From Triops longicaudatus (Eukaryota > Arthropoda > Branchiopoda > Notostraca > Triopsidae): a stretch of 64,000 nucleotides of DNA. The notes beneath the pieces were generated by a model. The model did not search any database and had not been told where the DNA came from. It was given only the letters and a program-made list of their open reading frames with translations. The position numbers were made by a program, and so were the translations under genes. The stretch lies in the NCBI GenBank assembly GCA_022885665.1, contig JAGQDJ010000179.1:1-64000 (forward strand), read 5' to 3'. This document shows, piece after piece, positions 36,793 to 47,608 of the stretch (within the stretch, counting starts at the first letter, position 1; every line of letters starts with the position of its first letter).

Positions 36793-39700
36793 ATATGTAT
36801 ACATGTGTACAACGTTAGGGAGAAGTTTACCCGCTATCTTTTTTTTTCCTCTTCGAGGGTCCCCAATGAAGTTGTCGTTCGCTTATCCCCTTGCCAGCAG
36901 GTCGTTTTTCCCCAAATAACGATGCGTTCATTAGCATAACAACATGACCGATGCGTGTCAACATCGGCTTCCCTTTTGCTTTTTACCCAAGCCTCCCGTG
37001 TTCCCTCGTGTCCTAACAGCAGTCTCCCTCGACAACCGTGCTAGATTGTAGCCACGTAGTGCAGCAACGTACTATGGAGACCATAATGCCCTATCTTTCC
37101 TTTGGCCTTGTCCGTGATTCCATGTGGGAGTTCGCTTTGAGTGGGGACAAGCCAAAACTGGAAAAACGACGCTACGTACCATTACTGTACTAAACATACA
37201 GCCATGCAGCAACCCCGCCACCCTCGCGCTTCAATTATTCTATACCCACCCACCCCAGCCTCCCCTGCCCTCACCCCAATTCATTTCAACACCGATTTGG
37301 CTACGGTGCTTCGACGACAAATGGCCCTCCAAAGTGTCAGTTTACAGATTTGGGCCAGTGATATAGTTATTATCGCACAAACCACCCAACAACACCCCAG
37401 CCGCTCATTTTGAACATGTTGACACACTGATGCTACCTTTTTTCAGCAGCATAATCACCACCATAACTTATTTTTGTTTTACCCTCATTTTTTTCTCGTT
37501 GCTTTTCTATTGTTCCTGCGTCAAAGTTATTCCCTTTCCCAATAACGTTTCCCTAGGTTAAAACGGCTACTTTTTTCGAGAAGGCGGCGAAGAGCTAGCG
37601 GAATAAGGGACTTGGTACTCAATCCACACGCTTTATAACTAGTTTCTGATGTGACTGACCAGATGTGGGCTCGTAATAGTCTGGCTTATCAGATTGGGAA
37701 GGGTAAGGTTCCTCATTCATGGGTCCAATGCATCCCTAAACCAGTTGTCCACTTGGTTAGCTCTCCACCTTCTGTCTCTGTTTTTCATAACTTGACACGA
37801 AGCTATAATTAAAAAATGATGCAATAATTCAACGACAAAGCTACAACGCAACAATAAAGCAAATATTTTGTTTCACACGAGTACTTCAAATGTTGTTTAC
37901 AAACTAAGAAAAAAGCTACAGCTTAACAATGACACTAGAAAGAAAGAAAATGTAGCAAGAATAATAATTCCCAAAGAAACACCATCCTGAAAAAGGCCTT
38001 ACTTGAACAATGTAGTTAAACTTTACAGCAAAGCTAAAAGAAAGAAACGGGTGAAGGACAAATATTTCAAAAATACACTACTGGTAAACAAAGAAGCTAT
38101 AACTTCACTATACAGCTACAACGTATGAGTTTTTCGAGATAAGTTTTTGTCTTCATGCAACATATACAGTAACCAAATTATAATGTCACAGAGCCAATAA
38201 TCCCGCCGATGCACACGGCCACAAATAAATCGACATGGAGAGAAAGAAAGTCTTACCAAGCCAACGGCATAAAAGTCGCTTCCAATTCATTGAGCGCTTA
38301 CGAGTTCACGTGTAAGCTTTGTGCCCTTCTCTTCCCGCATAAAATACGAGCTTCAAGTACGATGACGCCCGCCGTCGTATACATTCGTCAATTGGGGTTT
38401 TAATGATCACCGAGACGAATTCTCAGAAAATTGAACCTGACGCCGACATAATGTATTTTTCCATGCTTTTAACATATTCAAATTGTCAAGAATACGACAA
38501 AAAAGAACTGGTAAAGATTTAACATATACCAGTAAGAGGAACAATTTTGGGCGTCCTCAAACGGAATTTCTTCGAAGATAAGATTTTTAGTTTCAGCTGT
38601 CCTAGGCGGCTTAGCCAAAGAGACAGCATTAGAATTAAGACCTACACATTTACACATTGACCATAAATGGAAACCATTTCCCCCATTGAGCGCAGCTACC
38701 ATTGCTTTTGTTGACAGAAAAGGGTTCCGAATACTTGTCGGCTGGGCAGTTTTCTCCACCTGCGAGACCCAACTACCTCGTGCGCCCAATCCCAACTGAA
38801 ACGGCAAAGCTTGTGAAGAATTTCGGGCTTAATCCTGGTAATGCCATCCCTTCTCATTAAGAACACCACCCCAACAAGCTTGTAGAACTCCAATTTGCTC
38901 ACCTACCATATTATCTCCATACTTCGTAGAAAGCTCTAATTTTAAAGATTTTAACCTCAGCTAAAATCATCGCAAAGATGTTTGTGAAATCACGAAGATT
39001 TAATTAAGTATCGCAAAGTTGATTTACCATTGAAACTTCTTGAAGAGTTGATATCTTTAGCTACGAATATGTTAACCAAGAATTTTAAGAGGCAATAGTA
39101 AAAATACCAGTATTAGCTTTCTAAAACTTCCTGGCTATTTGCTGACATAACTTCTCCCGCAATTTAATGATGGAATGCCCCAGTTTTACTTCTGCAGCAT
39201 TTTCATTACTTATATTTCTTTTTATTAATATGAGAAAACTTCTAAGTTATCTAAATTTACCAAAAATTTAGCTTTTCGTAAGAAATTGTTAATAATGAAC
39301 TGCTAATTTTTTTAAGAAATACCATTTTTTTACAATGTACCAAAGTAGTACTCCGAGAACAAATTTCTTTTTCGATATCACTGAAAAAAGCGGTTCATAG
39401 CGCATACTAGCGTAACAGCTCTCATGACAAGCTGTTAATTGACGACAACAACGAATGTTCAAGCCACGTAAGCAGAAGCTCTTGAAGCTACGGAAAACGC
39501 TTAATTTTAATTAGTTTCAGCACTGGAGGGAACGTTTATCCCTTTTTTTCTAAGTGCACTTACATAAATGCTTTATTATCGCGTTAAGAAAGTCAAATCT
39601 GCAATGCTGCAAATGCTGTGGATATCACTTGTAATCCAAAATCCATACTCTTTGGTTGATTACGTTTTCTTTTCAACAAAGTGCAATGCACTATTTTCGC

Positions 39701-41524
39701 GACGAGATGCAATTTCTTCGATGCTGACCTGTTGTAAAGCTTAAATGCTTTTTCAGCTTTTTAAACAATTTTGCCGTTCCTAGTTTACAAAATACTTTTA
39801 TGCACCTGTGTAGTAAAGTCCGTCATCACTTTATACCTTATAGTTCTCCAATGTGAGGTGCACCGTATTCGGACCATTGTTAACCCCACAGCCAGCACCT
39901 CAACAATAGCAAATAAAGGATTATGGACCCCTACATTGCAGTTTTTGTTTGGTGATAAATATATTACAGTTCAGGGTTAAGGGGGAGGAGAAAAGCAAAG
40001 TGAGGGCAAAAAAGCACCCAACGGGTTGAGCTACTTTGACCGTGGCCCGAAAAGAAGACGAAAGAAGGGGTACGAGAGAGGGTGAAAGAGAGATCTAGAG
40101 ACTCGCTCTTTATGAAAGAGAATCCCGATACAGCGGCTTGCTTTTGTGTCCAAGTTTGGACCATGTCAGAGCTATCGCCTTCAATCACGTGCTTGAATAG
40201 CTTGCTCGGGCTTAAATGGGGTTTTCAATAACCGAGAAAACTCGTAGCAGCTTCCCTGCTGCGAAGAACCAGGGAGCGATTTGAAATACACGGCGGCCTT
40301 TTATTAGAAAATATGTAGGAAAATACGGCAGGCCTACCGTATTTCTTGCGAAAAAGTGTGTGGGAAGAGAGCCTCTTTATTTGAATTTGCCGCACAGGTT
40401 CACTACTAGCTGAGTCGGTCGAGGCTAACTCCGTAAGAAAAGCAAGGAAAAGTTAGAGAGCATTGGAGATGAAATTTGATGTAACCCAAAGACCGACTAA
40501 TGACTTCAAAGTTGATCAATTTCTCTTGCCGGGTAGTTTTTGGCGGAATTCTTTTGGTGGCCGGCGAGTGTCTGAGGACGTAATGGACTTTACGGACATC
40601 CGAGGAGACTACGGTCGGTTGGATGAACTTGACATGATCTGAGGTGACAAGCCTCGTTAGTCGACTGGATTGACAGCGCAGGTTGGCCGGCCATGGGTAA
40701 TTTCTGGTTGCCACCTTGCTGTCGTCAACGTGATCAGAGACTGGAAAATGGGCCGCCCCTTTCTTCATCGGTCACCGCACAAAAAACAGGGGAAAGAGTT
40801 TGCCTGAAGGTGACTGATGGGGAGCCGGCACGAGGAATGTGTTTTTAAAAGTAAAAAAACACGCCAATCTTCGTACAACACTAAGTGATTGAAACGGTGA
40901 CATTAACTTCAACTCAATGACAAACTTGGGGAAATGTGTTTCGACTTCAATGCACACCTTCCATCATTGAAATCGCACCGAAGGGATAAACGGACGATTT
41001 TCCCTGTTCAAAAAACAGCACGGGTAGGAAAATAGACCACTTAGCTTTGTCATATATAAGAATTACTTCAGATACCGAGGTCGAATATGCGTCGTTTTTT
41101 TTCCAATCTGTTCACATAGACTGTGACAACCATTTCTTACCAATGAGGCGTTTATAGCATATTATGTGTTGGAGATATGGAAGCATCTTTTGTTTCGGGA
41201 ATCACGGACAATCATGGAAATAGTCTTAAAAAATAGGATCATTCACAGATGATCTAAAGAATTCGCTTTGTAATGGTGACGTGTAAATAAAGTTACTTTT
41301 TTGACACCATGTGCCGAGTTCTCTTTTGTTATTGTTCACTGCACTTTCGGTACATTTTTGGTCGATTTAGACCTTAATTTGGTGTAACTCCGAGGACTCG
41401 CGGGTAATAGGGAAAACGTATTATTGCTACGCGTGCATCATACACGCCACCTAGCGGTAATTCCCTGAGTGAACTTCAAGACTATAGACCAATTTGCTTC
41501 TAGCGAAGGATGTAGGAGTTTTAA

Positions 41525-42526
41525 TACAGTGGAGCCCTCTCAATAGTAAGACCCCGTGACCGCCCAGCCTGTTTGTCTCTAACCGGGACTTGGGTTTATC
41601 CGAAGTGACTATTTGTATCACATAGAAATACCAGTTAAATAAAAACACACACAGACGCTGCCCTGATATGCTTGTAATTGAATATAGTATAAATATTACT
41701 TTATAAAAGAAAACATTTTTCTACTTCGCAAAATAGCCAGTGGTTGAATGCTGTGTAACACTCGTTTGCCTACAAACTTTGCTTTGCCCGTTGGTTTCGC
41801 TAATTGTCCAGAATGTTTTCTTAACATTTTAAATCTTTAAAAATATCCCTTGGATCAATACAAAACTTTTGTCCAATCGACACTTTTGCTTGCTTTTTTT
41901 CAAGAGGGGCACCACTTCAACTCACTGGACTAAACATAATGCTGTGTACTTTTTTTTAGACTACTCTTTCTACTGCAGAGCTGATCGGAAATTGCAAAAT
42001 ATGAAACATGAATTCGAGAATGTTGAAAGTAGACAGGCTTAAATTCGCTAGATCAGTGGTGCCCAACCTACGGCCAGCGGGCCATATCCGGCCCGCGAAG
42101 GTGCCTCATACGGCCCGCTCATTTATACCGTTCATGTATATCACTGCATAATTTCATTTTAACGTCGGCATGATTCTGGCGAAACCGGAACAGTCAGACC
42201 CGCGAGACTGTATATTATGTCGCGCGCGGCCCTCGGGTGAAAAAAAGGTTGGGCACCATTGCGCTAGATGATATCCGTTTGAATAAGAACTCATAGAAGC
42301 TTTTCTTGGAAATTTTTGGCCTCGTGTTTTCGGCATGTCCCTAGTTGGTTGTTATTAACCTGATAAAAATAACATTGAAAGATATCCAAGGGGAACGAAA
42401 ATTACATGACTTTATGCGAGTCGTGTCATTAACGTTAAACTCCATTACGTTGAACGGGAGCGAAACGGGACTCGAGATTTCCTTGCAATTAAGCGGGTCT
42501 TGTCATTATTCGAGGTATAATTAAAT
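41525..42526. mobile_element. Decayed pogo-like element, split by a hAT insertion
   Basis: Left end CAGTGGAGCCCTCTCAATAG TAAGACCCC preceded by TA. Near 42,480-42,526 the phrases AAGCGGGTCTTGTCATTATT CGAGG and GGGTTCCTCTCTATTA read in reverse resemble the left end. The ends are too diverged to prove the pairing. A hAT-type MITE with an intact target duplication lies inside (42054-42261), so this element would be the older one. Boundaries are tentative. Confidence 0.35.
42054..42261. mobile_element. hAT-type MITE with perfect 8-bp target duplication
   Basis: Terminal inverted repeats CAGTGGTGCCCAACCT and its near-complement AGGTTGGGCACCATTG enclose 208 bp. CGCTAGAT occurs exactly before (42046-42053) and after (42262-42269). 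An 8-bp duplication with CAGTGG ends is diagnostic of the hAT superfamily. The interior is rich in CGGCCCGC words and has no transposase. The intact duplication argues for relatively recent insertion. Confidence 0.92.
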
Positions 42527-42845
42527 GGGTTCCTCTCTATTACAATTATTAACCCAATTACGCTGTAGATCGTTTCCGCGAAATCCGTTGGCCACCTGAT
42601 CCTTGTGTACCAAAATTTCGACTTAGAAAGTCGAAAACAATAGAAAATTTGTTTCTGGAATAATTTGTTCCCTTTAACGAACCATTTCTGTACTAGATTT
42701 GTATGAAAATGGCAAAGAAAACAAAAATAGCCTTTGTTTGTATAACTATCGTGTTTCCCAGGATCTCAGTCATCTCCTGTTTCATTGTAAGCTTTCTCAT
42801 CATGGTAAAGCAAGACTTCTTAGACTTCTTAACTGTTACAAATTA

Positions 42846-42907
42846 CTTTTCAACGCTATCAATGTACTAACCCTTTCAACCCTTTCAACGCTATCAATGT
42901 ACTAACT
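42846..42907. repeat. Short tandem duplication
   Basis: The block TTTCAACGCTATCAATGTAC TAAC occurs twice, separated by CCTTTCAACC. It ends about 25 bp before the hAT-like element at 42931. Confidence 0.75.
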
Positions 42908-42930
42908 GATACAAAAATTACCGCCTATAC

Positions 42931-43846
42931 CAGTGTTTCTCAATAGTGGATAAATTACACAAAATGGTGTAAAAACCGTTTAGATTTGGGTAGCGGAATC
43001 CATCTGTCGAAAATTTGATGTTGAAATGTCCTAAAATTTGTTTCTGGTAAGAATTTTGTCCGAAAGAACTGAAATGATAGAATAACGTTTGTCTTCCTTA
43101 CCAGTATAGACGTTTTTGCACTTAAAGTATTTTTCGTATGAAGGCTGTGTATTTGTATTATAAATATCCAAATACCAATGTATTTGAATATTACGTATTA
43201 AGAGGTTCAGCCTCTTTACCAAAACGTTGCTCAACATTTCAACACCATTTTCTCAAACCATTCGTTGTAAATTTGTAAGAAGCGAAATAGATTTCGATAT
43301 TTTTTGGGAAAGACTGTTCGAAAATTACTTTTACGTACGCACTAAAACAACATTTAAGTAACATCTTGATCTAAACATGTCAAATCTGCCAGTTTTGAAA
43401 CAATCACCTGAAACGCTTAGACATTACACATGCTGCAACTCTATCACTGATTGCAAATTTTGAAATATGTTATCGTTAAAAAACACACACCTTAAAACGG
43501 CTCAAATGTACCTTGAAGTCAAATATGGTTTGATATTTTCACCCAAAAAAGCTTAAATATGATATGTTTCTAACAAACTTATTCAGTGAATTTTCTTCAA
43601 ATTTTTTGGACGATCCTTATAAGGTTAAGGTCGAAAACTTTACTGTCGAAAACTTATATGCAAATGATATGCATTTTATTTTTAAAAATCGCCCGAACCG
43701 TTTAGTTTGCGATTCCCGTATCGTTCAGTTAGGTCTCAAAGTTGATTTTCGTTTTATTAATTTTGTGTTAAAAAAAAATTGGGTCGGGTAATGAGCTTTC
43801 TGATAGGTGATTTTACGTAACGGTCGAAAAGTATCGAGAAGCACTG
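42931..43846. mobile_element. hAT-like non-autonomous element
   Basis: Left end CAGTGTTTCTCAATA and right end, read in reverse, CAGTGCTTCTCGATA, give 13 of 15 matching bases, 916 bp apart. Flanking octamers GCCTATAC and TCCTGTTC agree at only 5 of 8 positions, so the duplication is decayed or absent. A 75-codon open stretch at 43564-43791 inside the element has no recognisable transposase motif. Confidence 0.6.
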
Positions 43847-44769
43847 TCCTGTTCTATTATTTTCTCCAAGCTGTTAAATCTAACATAAAAAATATATTTG
43901 TTTATCAAACGCCCCGTTAAGACGCAAATCGATTTTTCCTTTTGCGCTTAAGTTCTTGTAATTGAACAATGACATGTAACACAATCAATAAATACATGTA
44001 GGCTGTAAGTCTACAACGTAAACCGCTTAATAAAGAACTTCAAGAAAAAAAACATACTTGTCGTGTTCGATGACATCTTGAGATTTGGCAGCAGGACGAT
44101 GCAAGCGCAACATTTTATTCAGAATGCAATGATTAATTATTTCATGAATACGCAGGTTTTGGATACTGTCAAAAAGGTAACCTCTGACCAATACTCTGTA
44201 ACTAAGGACACAATCTGAATAGAAAGCCGAAGAAGGCAATGTGTCGCCTCAGCGACATGGTCTTCTTAAAACCCCAGTGCAAATAAAAGGAATAAATATA
44301 ACACCACATTGAAACTGAAATGTTATCACGGGAAAACACCTATGCCATAAAACTTGCTTGTTTTTGTCTAGATAGAGAATAATACCAATCACGGTAGCGA
44401 CAAAAGTTGGAGCGCTTTATCCGTCAAAGGGTTTCCCATGTGATCAATTCAAGATCGCAGTACAATGTTCAATTTCCAAGATGACGGGAGAAGAAAACTT
44501 AAAATTTAAACAAGTTAGTAGCTCTGCTGTCTTTTAAGAATTGGTTTTCCAAATGTCTGGGTTTAGACCGTATACACCGCCAATTTGCAGTCCTTGCCCA
44601 TTGTATGCGGCATTTAGGGCGTAGGCCTATTAAAGTGCACGCTCTACCCCGCCAAATGGGGTAAGTGGTTTGACAGAAGTTAAAGATTGTAACTTCACCT
44701 GCCCACAGATGGCGATACATGACAAGCCACAGCAGTAGGCAATACATGTGCGACTCAAGTTGTGTCAGC
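43847..44769. other. Intergenic stretch between repeats
   Basis: No gene or named repeat recognised. Short minus-strand ORFs at 44027-44239 and 44499-44840 have no recognisable domain. Confidence 0.4.
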
Positions 44770-44816
44770 GGCGTCGGAAGCACTTCAGGATTGGTAGGGC
44801 AAAGGCTAAAGGTGAA

Positions 44817-45060
44817 GGGGAGAGTCGGGTGCTTTGACACACTTTTTACTCAAACTTGTTTCCTTACAAAAATTATAAACAAATGTCAATTATTCCAACG
44901 TTATTCTGTACTGAGCTCTTTCCGGTACTTGTGCTAGTTTTTCCCCACTCCTAGAGAAAACCGTTTAATTGTAAAAAAAAGTTTTCCCAGAAATCGTCTG
45001 TGTGTCATAATACCCGAACTTGGGGGTACTATGACACACCTCGGGTGAGCTATGACACAG
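44817..45060 (+). repeat. GACAC-ended dispersed repeat, long copy
   Basis: Begins GGGGAGAGTCGGGTGCTTTG ACACAC and ends with GTACTATGACACACC and GAGCTATGACACAG. The block TGTGTCATAATACCCGAACT lies just before the end. The copy at 234-277 carries the same two termini joined without the middle. Family not named. Confidence 0.6.
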
Positions 45061-45726
45061 AAATAAACCTTGTTACTTTCAGACGTTTATTGATGTATTA
45101 TAACACAGAATAATATAATTACGTAAAGATAAAAAACTGGCTGCTAGATGGAGGACACTGGGTTATATTTTGACACTGGATTATATTTTTAAAGTTAAAG
45201 CTCCGAATTTTTATGCGTCACTCGAAGAAGATGCGCCGTTGAACAAGGTTTTCTTTCCACGAGAAGACTTATTTCATTTCAGCCGAGGAGCTGCAGCCAT
45301 TCTACCATTTTTCTGTTCTAATTCATCTAGCAGTTGTTTTTTTTTCTGGAGTTTCCGTTATAACTCTGCTCTTGGCTCGCTTCCTTTTCTACTATATGCA
45401 TTCTTTGATCTAATAAGCTTCTTGACGCATGCCAAGAAATCTATGTATCCTACGCTGAGAACATGTGTTTGTTGCTAACCGATTTAAATTTGTACTTATT
45501 TATGCGAACCTTTTTTTTTCAGAATGAACAATGCCGAAACAGAGGAGTATATTCAGGAATTGAACTGAAGCAAACGCGTTTCGACGCTTGCAATCTCCAC
45601 TGATGATGAACTCATTAACAATTTCATTTAATTTAATGTGATCCAATAAATCGCCATACATGGCGAGAATAAGAAGATTGTTCATCCGCTCCTGGGACAT
45701 TGTGCTTCTAAGATAATTCTTGAGAC

Positions 45727-45744
45727 GTGTGTGTGTGTGTCTGA

Positions 45745-45779
<35 letters not shown>
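45727..45779. repeat. Self-complementary GT/CA microsatellite
   Basis: Seven GT units, then CTGAGA, then about 16 CA units. The GT and CA halves are complementary, so the tract can form a hairpin. Confidence 0.9.
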
Positions 45780-45782
<3 letters not shown>

Positions 45783-46193
45783 CTCCAACGTCTCCACCAG
45801 TGAATTTCACCCTTGCTGGAAGCGATGCTGGCCTGCATCCACTGCTAGCCATATTATTTGTGTGAAAGCGTGAAAATTATGAATCCACGGACTAAAAAAG
45901 AAACCACTGTAACCTTACTAAGTGTCAGAGTCTGGGTCTATGCTCAACTCATAAAAGACAGAAAACCAACAAAGAATGCTTATTTTAGCGGGTTTGCACG
46001 AAAGGTAAGGTTAATATGGGCAGCGAATCTCTCTACCCTATTGCTCACAAACTGACTACATATGTTCACGAAAAGGTAAGGTTAATTCTTAAATTAACAT
46101 GGTCTCGATTGGTAGGGCAAAACCATATGTTTGCCCTACAAAAGTTTTCTTTGGTAGGGCATTTGCCCTACCTGCCCCCCCACTTCCGACGCC

Positions 46194-47608
46194 TATGCCG
46201 GCTTGCGAAATTATATCCCGGTCGACAAAACCAGAAGCCTACTATACTTCGTTTCCTTAAATTTGCTGCTACAGGCCAGGTGTCATAAACTACGGTTACA
46301 AGGCTACTCGGATAAGAAAAACTTTCGGCAAATGAAAACTTCTCTGTCTTCAGGAGGTTTGTTATAGCGAAGTTGTACTCTAAAGTACTAAAAAATACCT
46401 GCGCTTGGTACTGTTCCAAGATCACGTGACCAGGGAACTCAGGTTCAGGCACTGCCGCGAACTTCTCTATTATTAAAACAAGCAGATCGACTCCTTGGAG
46501 GCGGAGTGGGTCTGAATCACTCGTGTAAGATAGGGATGAGTTCCATGCTCTCAGAAAGTTATTGGCTGGGCAAGTTCTTTAAGGACATACCCAGCTTATT
46601 CTCATTGAGTTAGAAAGGTTTTCTTGCGAAAATTTTATTGCAACTGGACGTACAATACTTAAAAAAAAGCCCCAGTATTTAGTGCTACGCTAAGAGCATG
46701 GTTGCATAAAACGACGCTGCGGGACAGTAGCGTTCCCCAGAGACTAATAGTGGGATACATTCGCTCAACTGCCGTGGCGTTAAGTATTGGAGCTCTGTTG
46801 TCGTCCTTCTCTTGGAGAGTACACATATTATGTTATCGGTGATGTCTGAACAACTTTTGTACTACTATCGTTATTAGGTGCCTTTAAAGAATATTAAAAA
46901 TCACAGAAATTAAATGCTGCTTATGCGACATGACACGCTACACCGGTTTTCTACGCCAGCGAGTCTTCATATTGTCGCTTTTTAGAGCCAAAAATATTGG
47001 TATGTATGTTGAAATAAAGTAAGATCAGGTAAATTTTTAGATTTTTTTGTCTATAGTACCGTGTTTCATGTAATTTTTAGCAAAACGTTGCCAAATTTCC
47101 GACAGCGTAAAACTGGAACTGTGTTAAAGGAGATCGCTTAAATGAGGGACTCATTGTTCTTCCTAAAGAGCTTTTTGAGCGTTGGTTATTTTCCAAGCAT
47201 GAAAAACTTGTCACTTGAGTCTAACAGATGGGACTAATTTCGGATAGGTTAAATTTCGATTTTAAAAAATCTATTTGTACGGCTATCATACTGTACTTAC
47301 GGCAGTGCGGTAAATAAACCCTGATCAGTAGAAACAGCTAAAGTGGAAAAAATCGTCTAAGTAATACTATACACGTAATTTATTATGTAGTTATCTATTT
47401 TCTTTTTGAAAAAATACGTGTTAAGATGACTGACTTTAATAGGAAAACAAGTTTTTTTTCTGGTCAATGTTTTATTTTTGGTTTGCTTCGCCGAAAAAAT
47501 CTGGCAACCCTGGCCTAAAAGGGAAAAAAGAACCAAAATAGATGGGAAATCAGTTTAGGCGGGTTAGGTAACGCGGAAATTTTAAGTACTGTAATTGTAA
47601 AATAAAAG
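46194..47608. other. Intergenic stretch upstream of NDUFAF7
   Basis: No coding exon or named repeat recognised. The promoter of NDUFAF7 should lie at its right end, but no core promoter element stands out. Confidence 0.4.

Larger units (their letters stand above)
18947..42045. other. Gene-poor region upstream of Pax6
   Basis: No protein-coding exon or RNA gene could be supported on either strand. Recognised items inside are listed separately: MITEs at 23634 and 25560, hairpins at 34769 and 36764, a microsatellite at 33428, and the start of a decayed pogo-like element near 41525. Several patches (about 20.5-20.8, 24.3-24.7, 27.0-28.6 and 32.8-33.3 kb) are less AT-rich and give overlapping short ORFs without recognisable protein content. 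As the region 5' of Pax6 it may hold its promoter and enhancers, but this is inference from position only. Confidence 0.5.
44770..46193. mobile_element. Possible composite element with GGCGTCGGAAG ends
   Basis: GGCGTCGGAAG at 44770-44780 is inverted at 46183-46193, and next to each lies TTGGTAGGGCA. At the right side this word is repeated and forms two hairpins: GTAGGGCAAA/TTTGCCCTAC at about 46112-46140, and GGTAGGGCA-TT-TGCCCTACC at 46153-46172. The interval contains a dispersed repeat copy (44817-45060) and a microsatellite, but no transposase. It could equally be two separate small repeats in opposite orientation. Confidence 0.35.
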
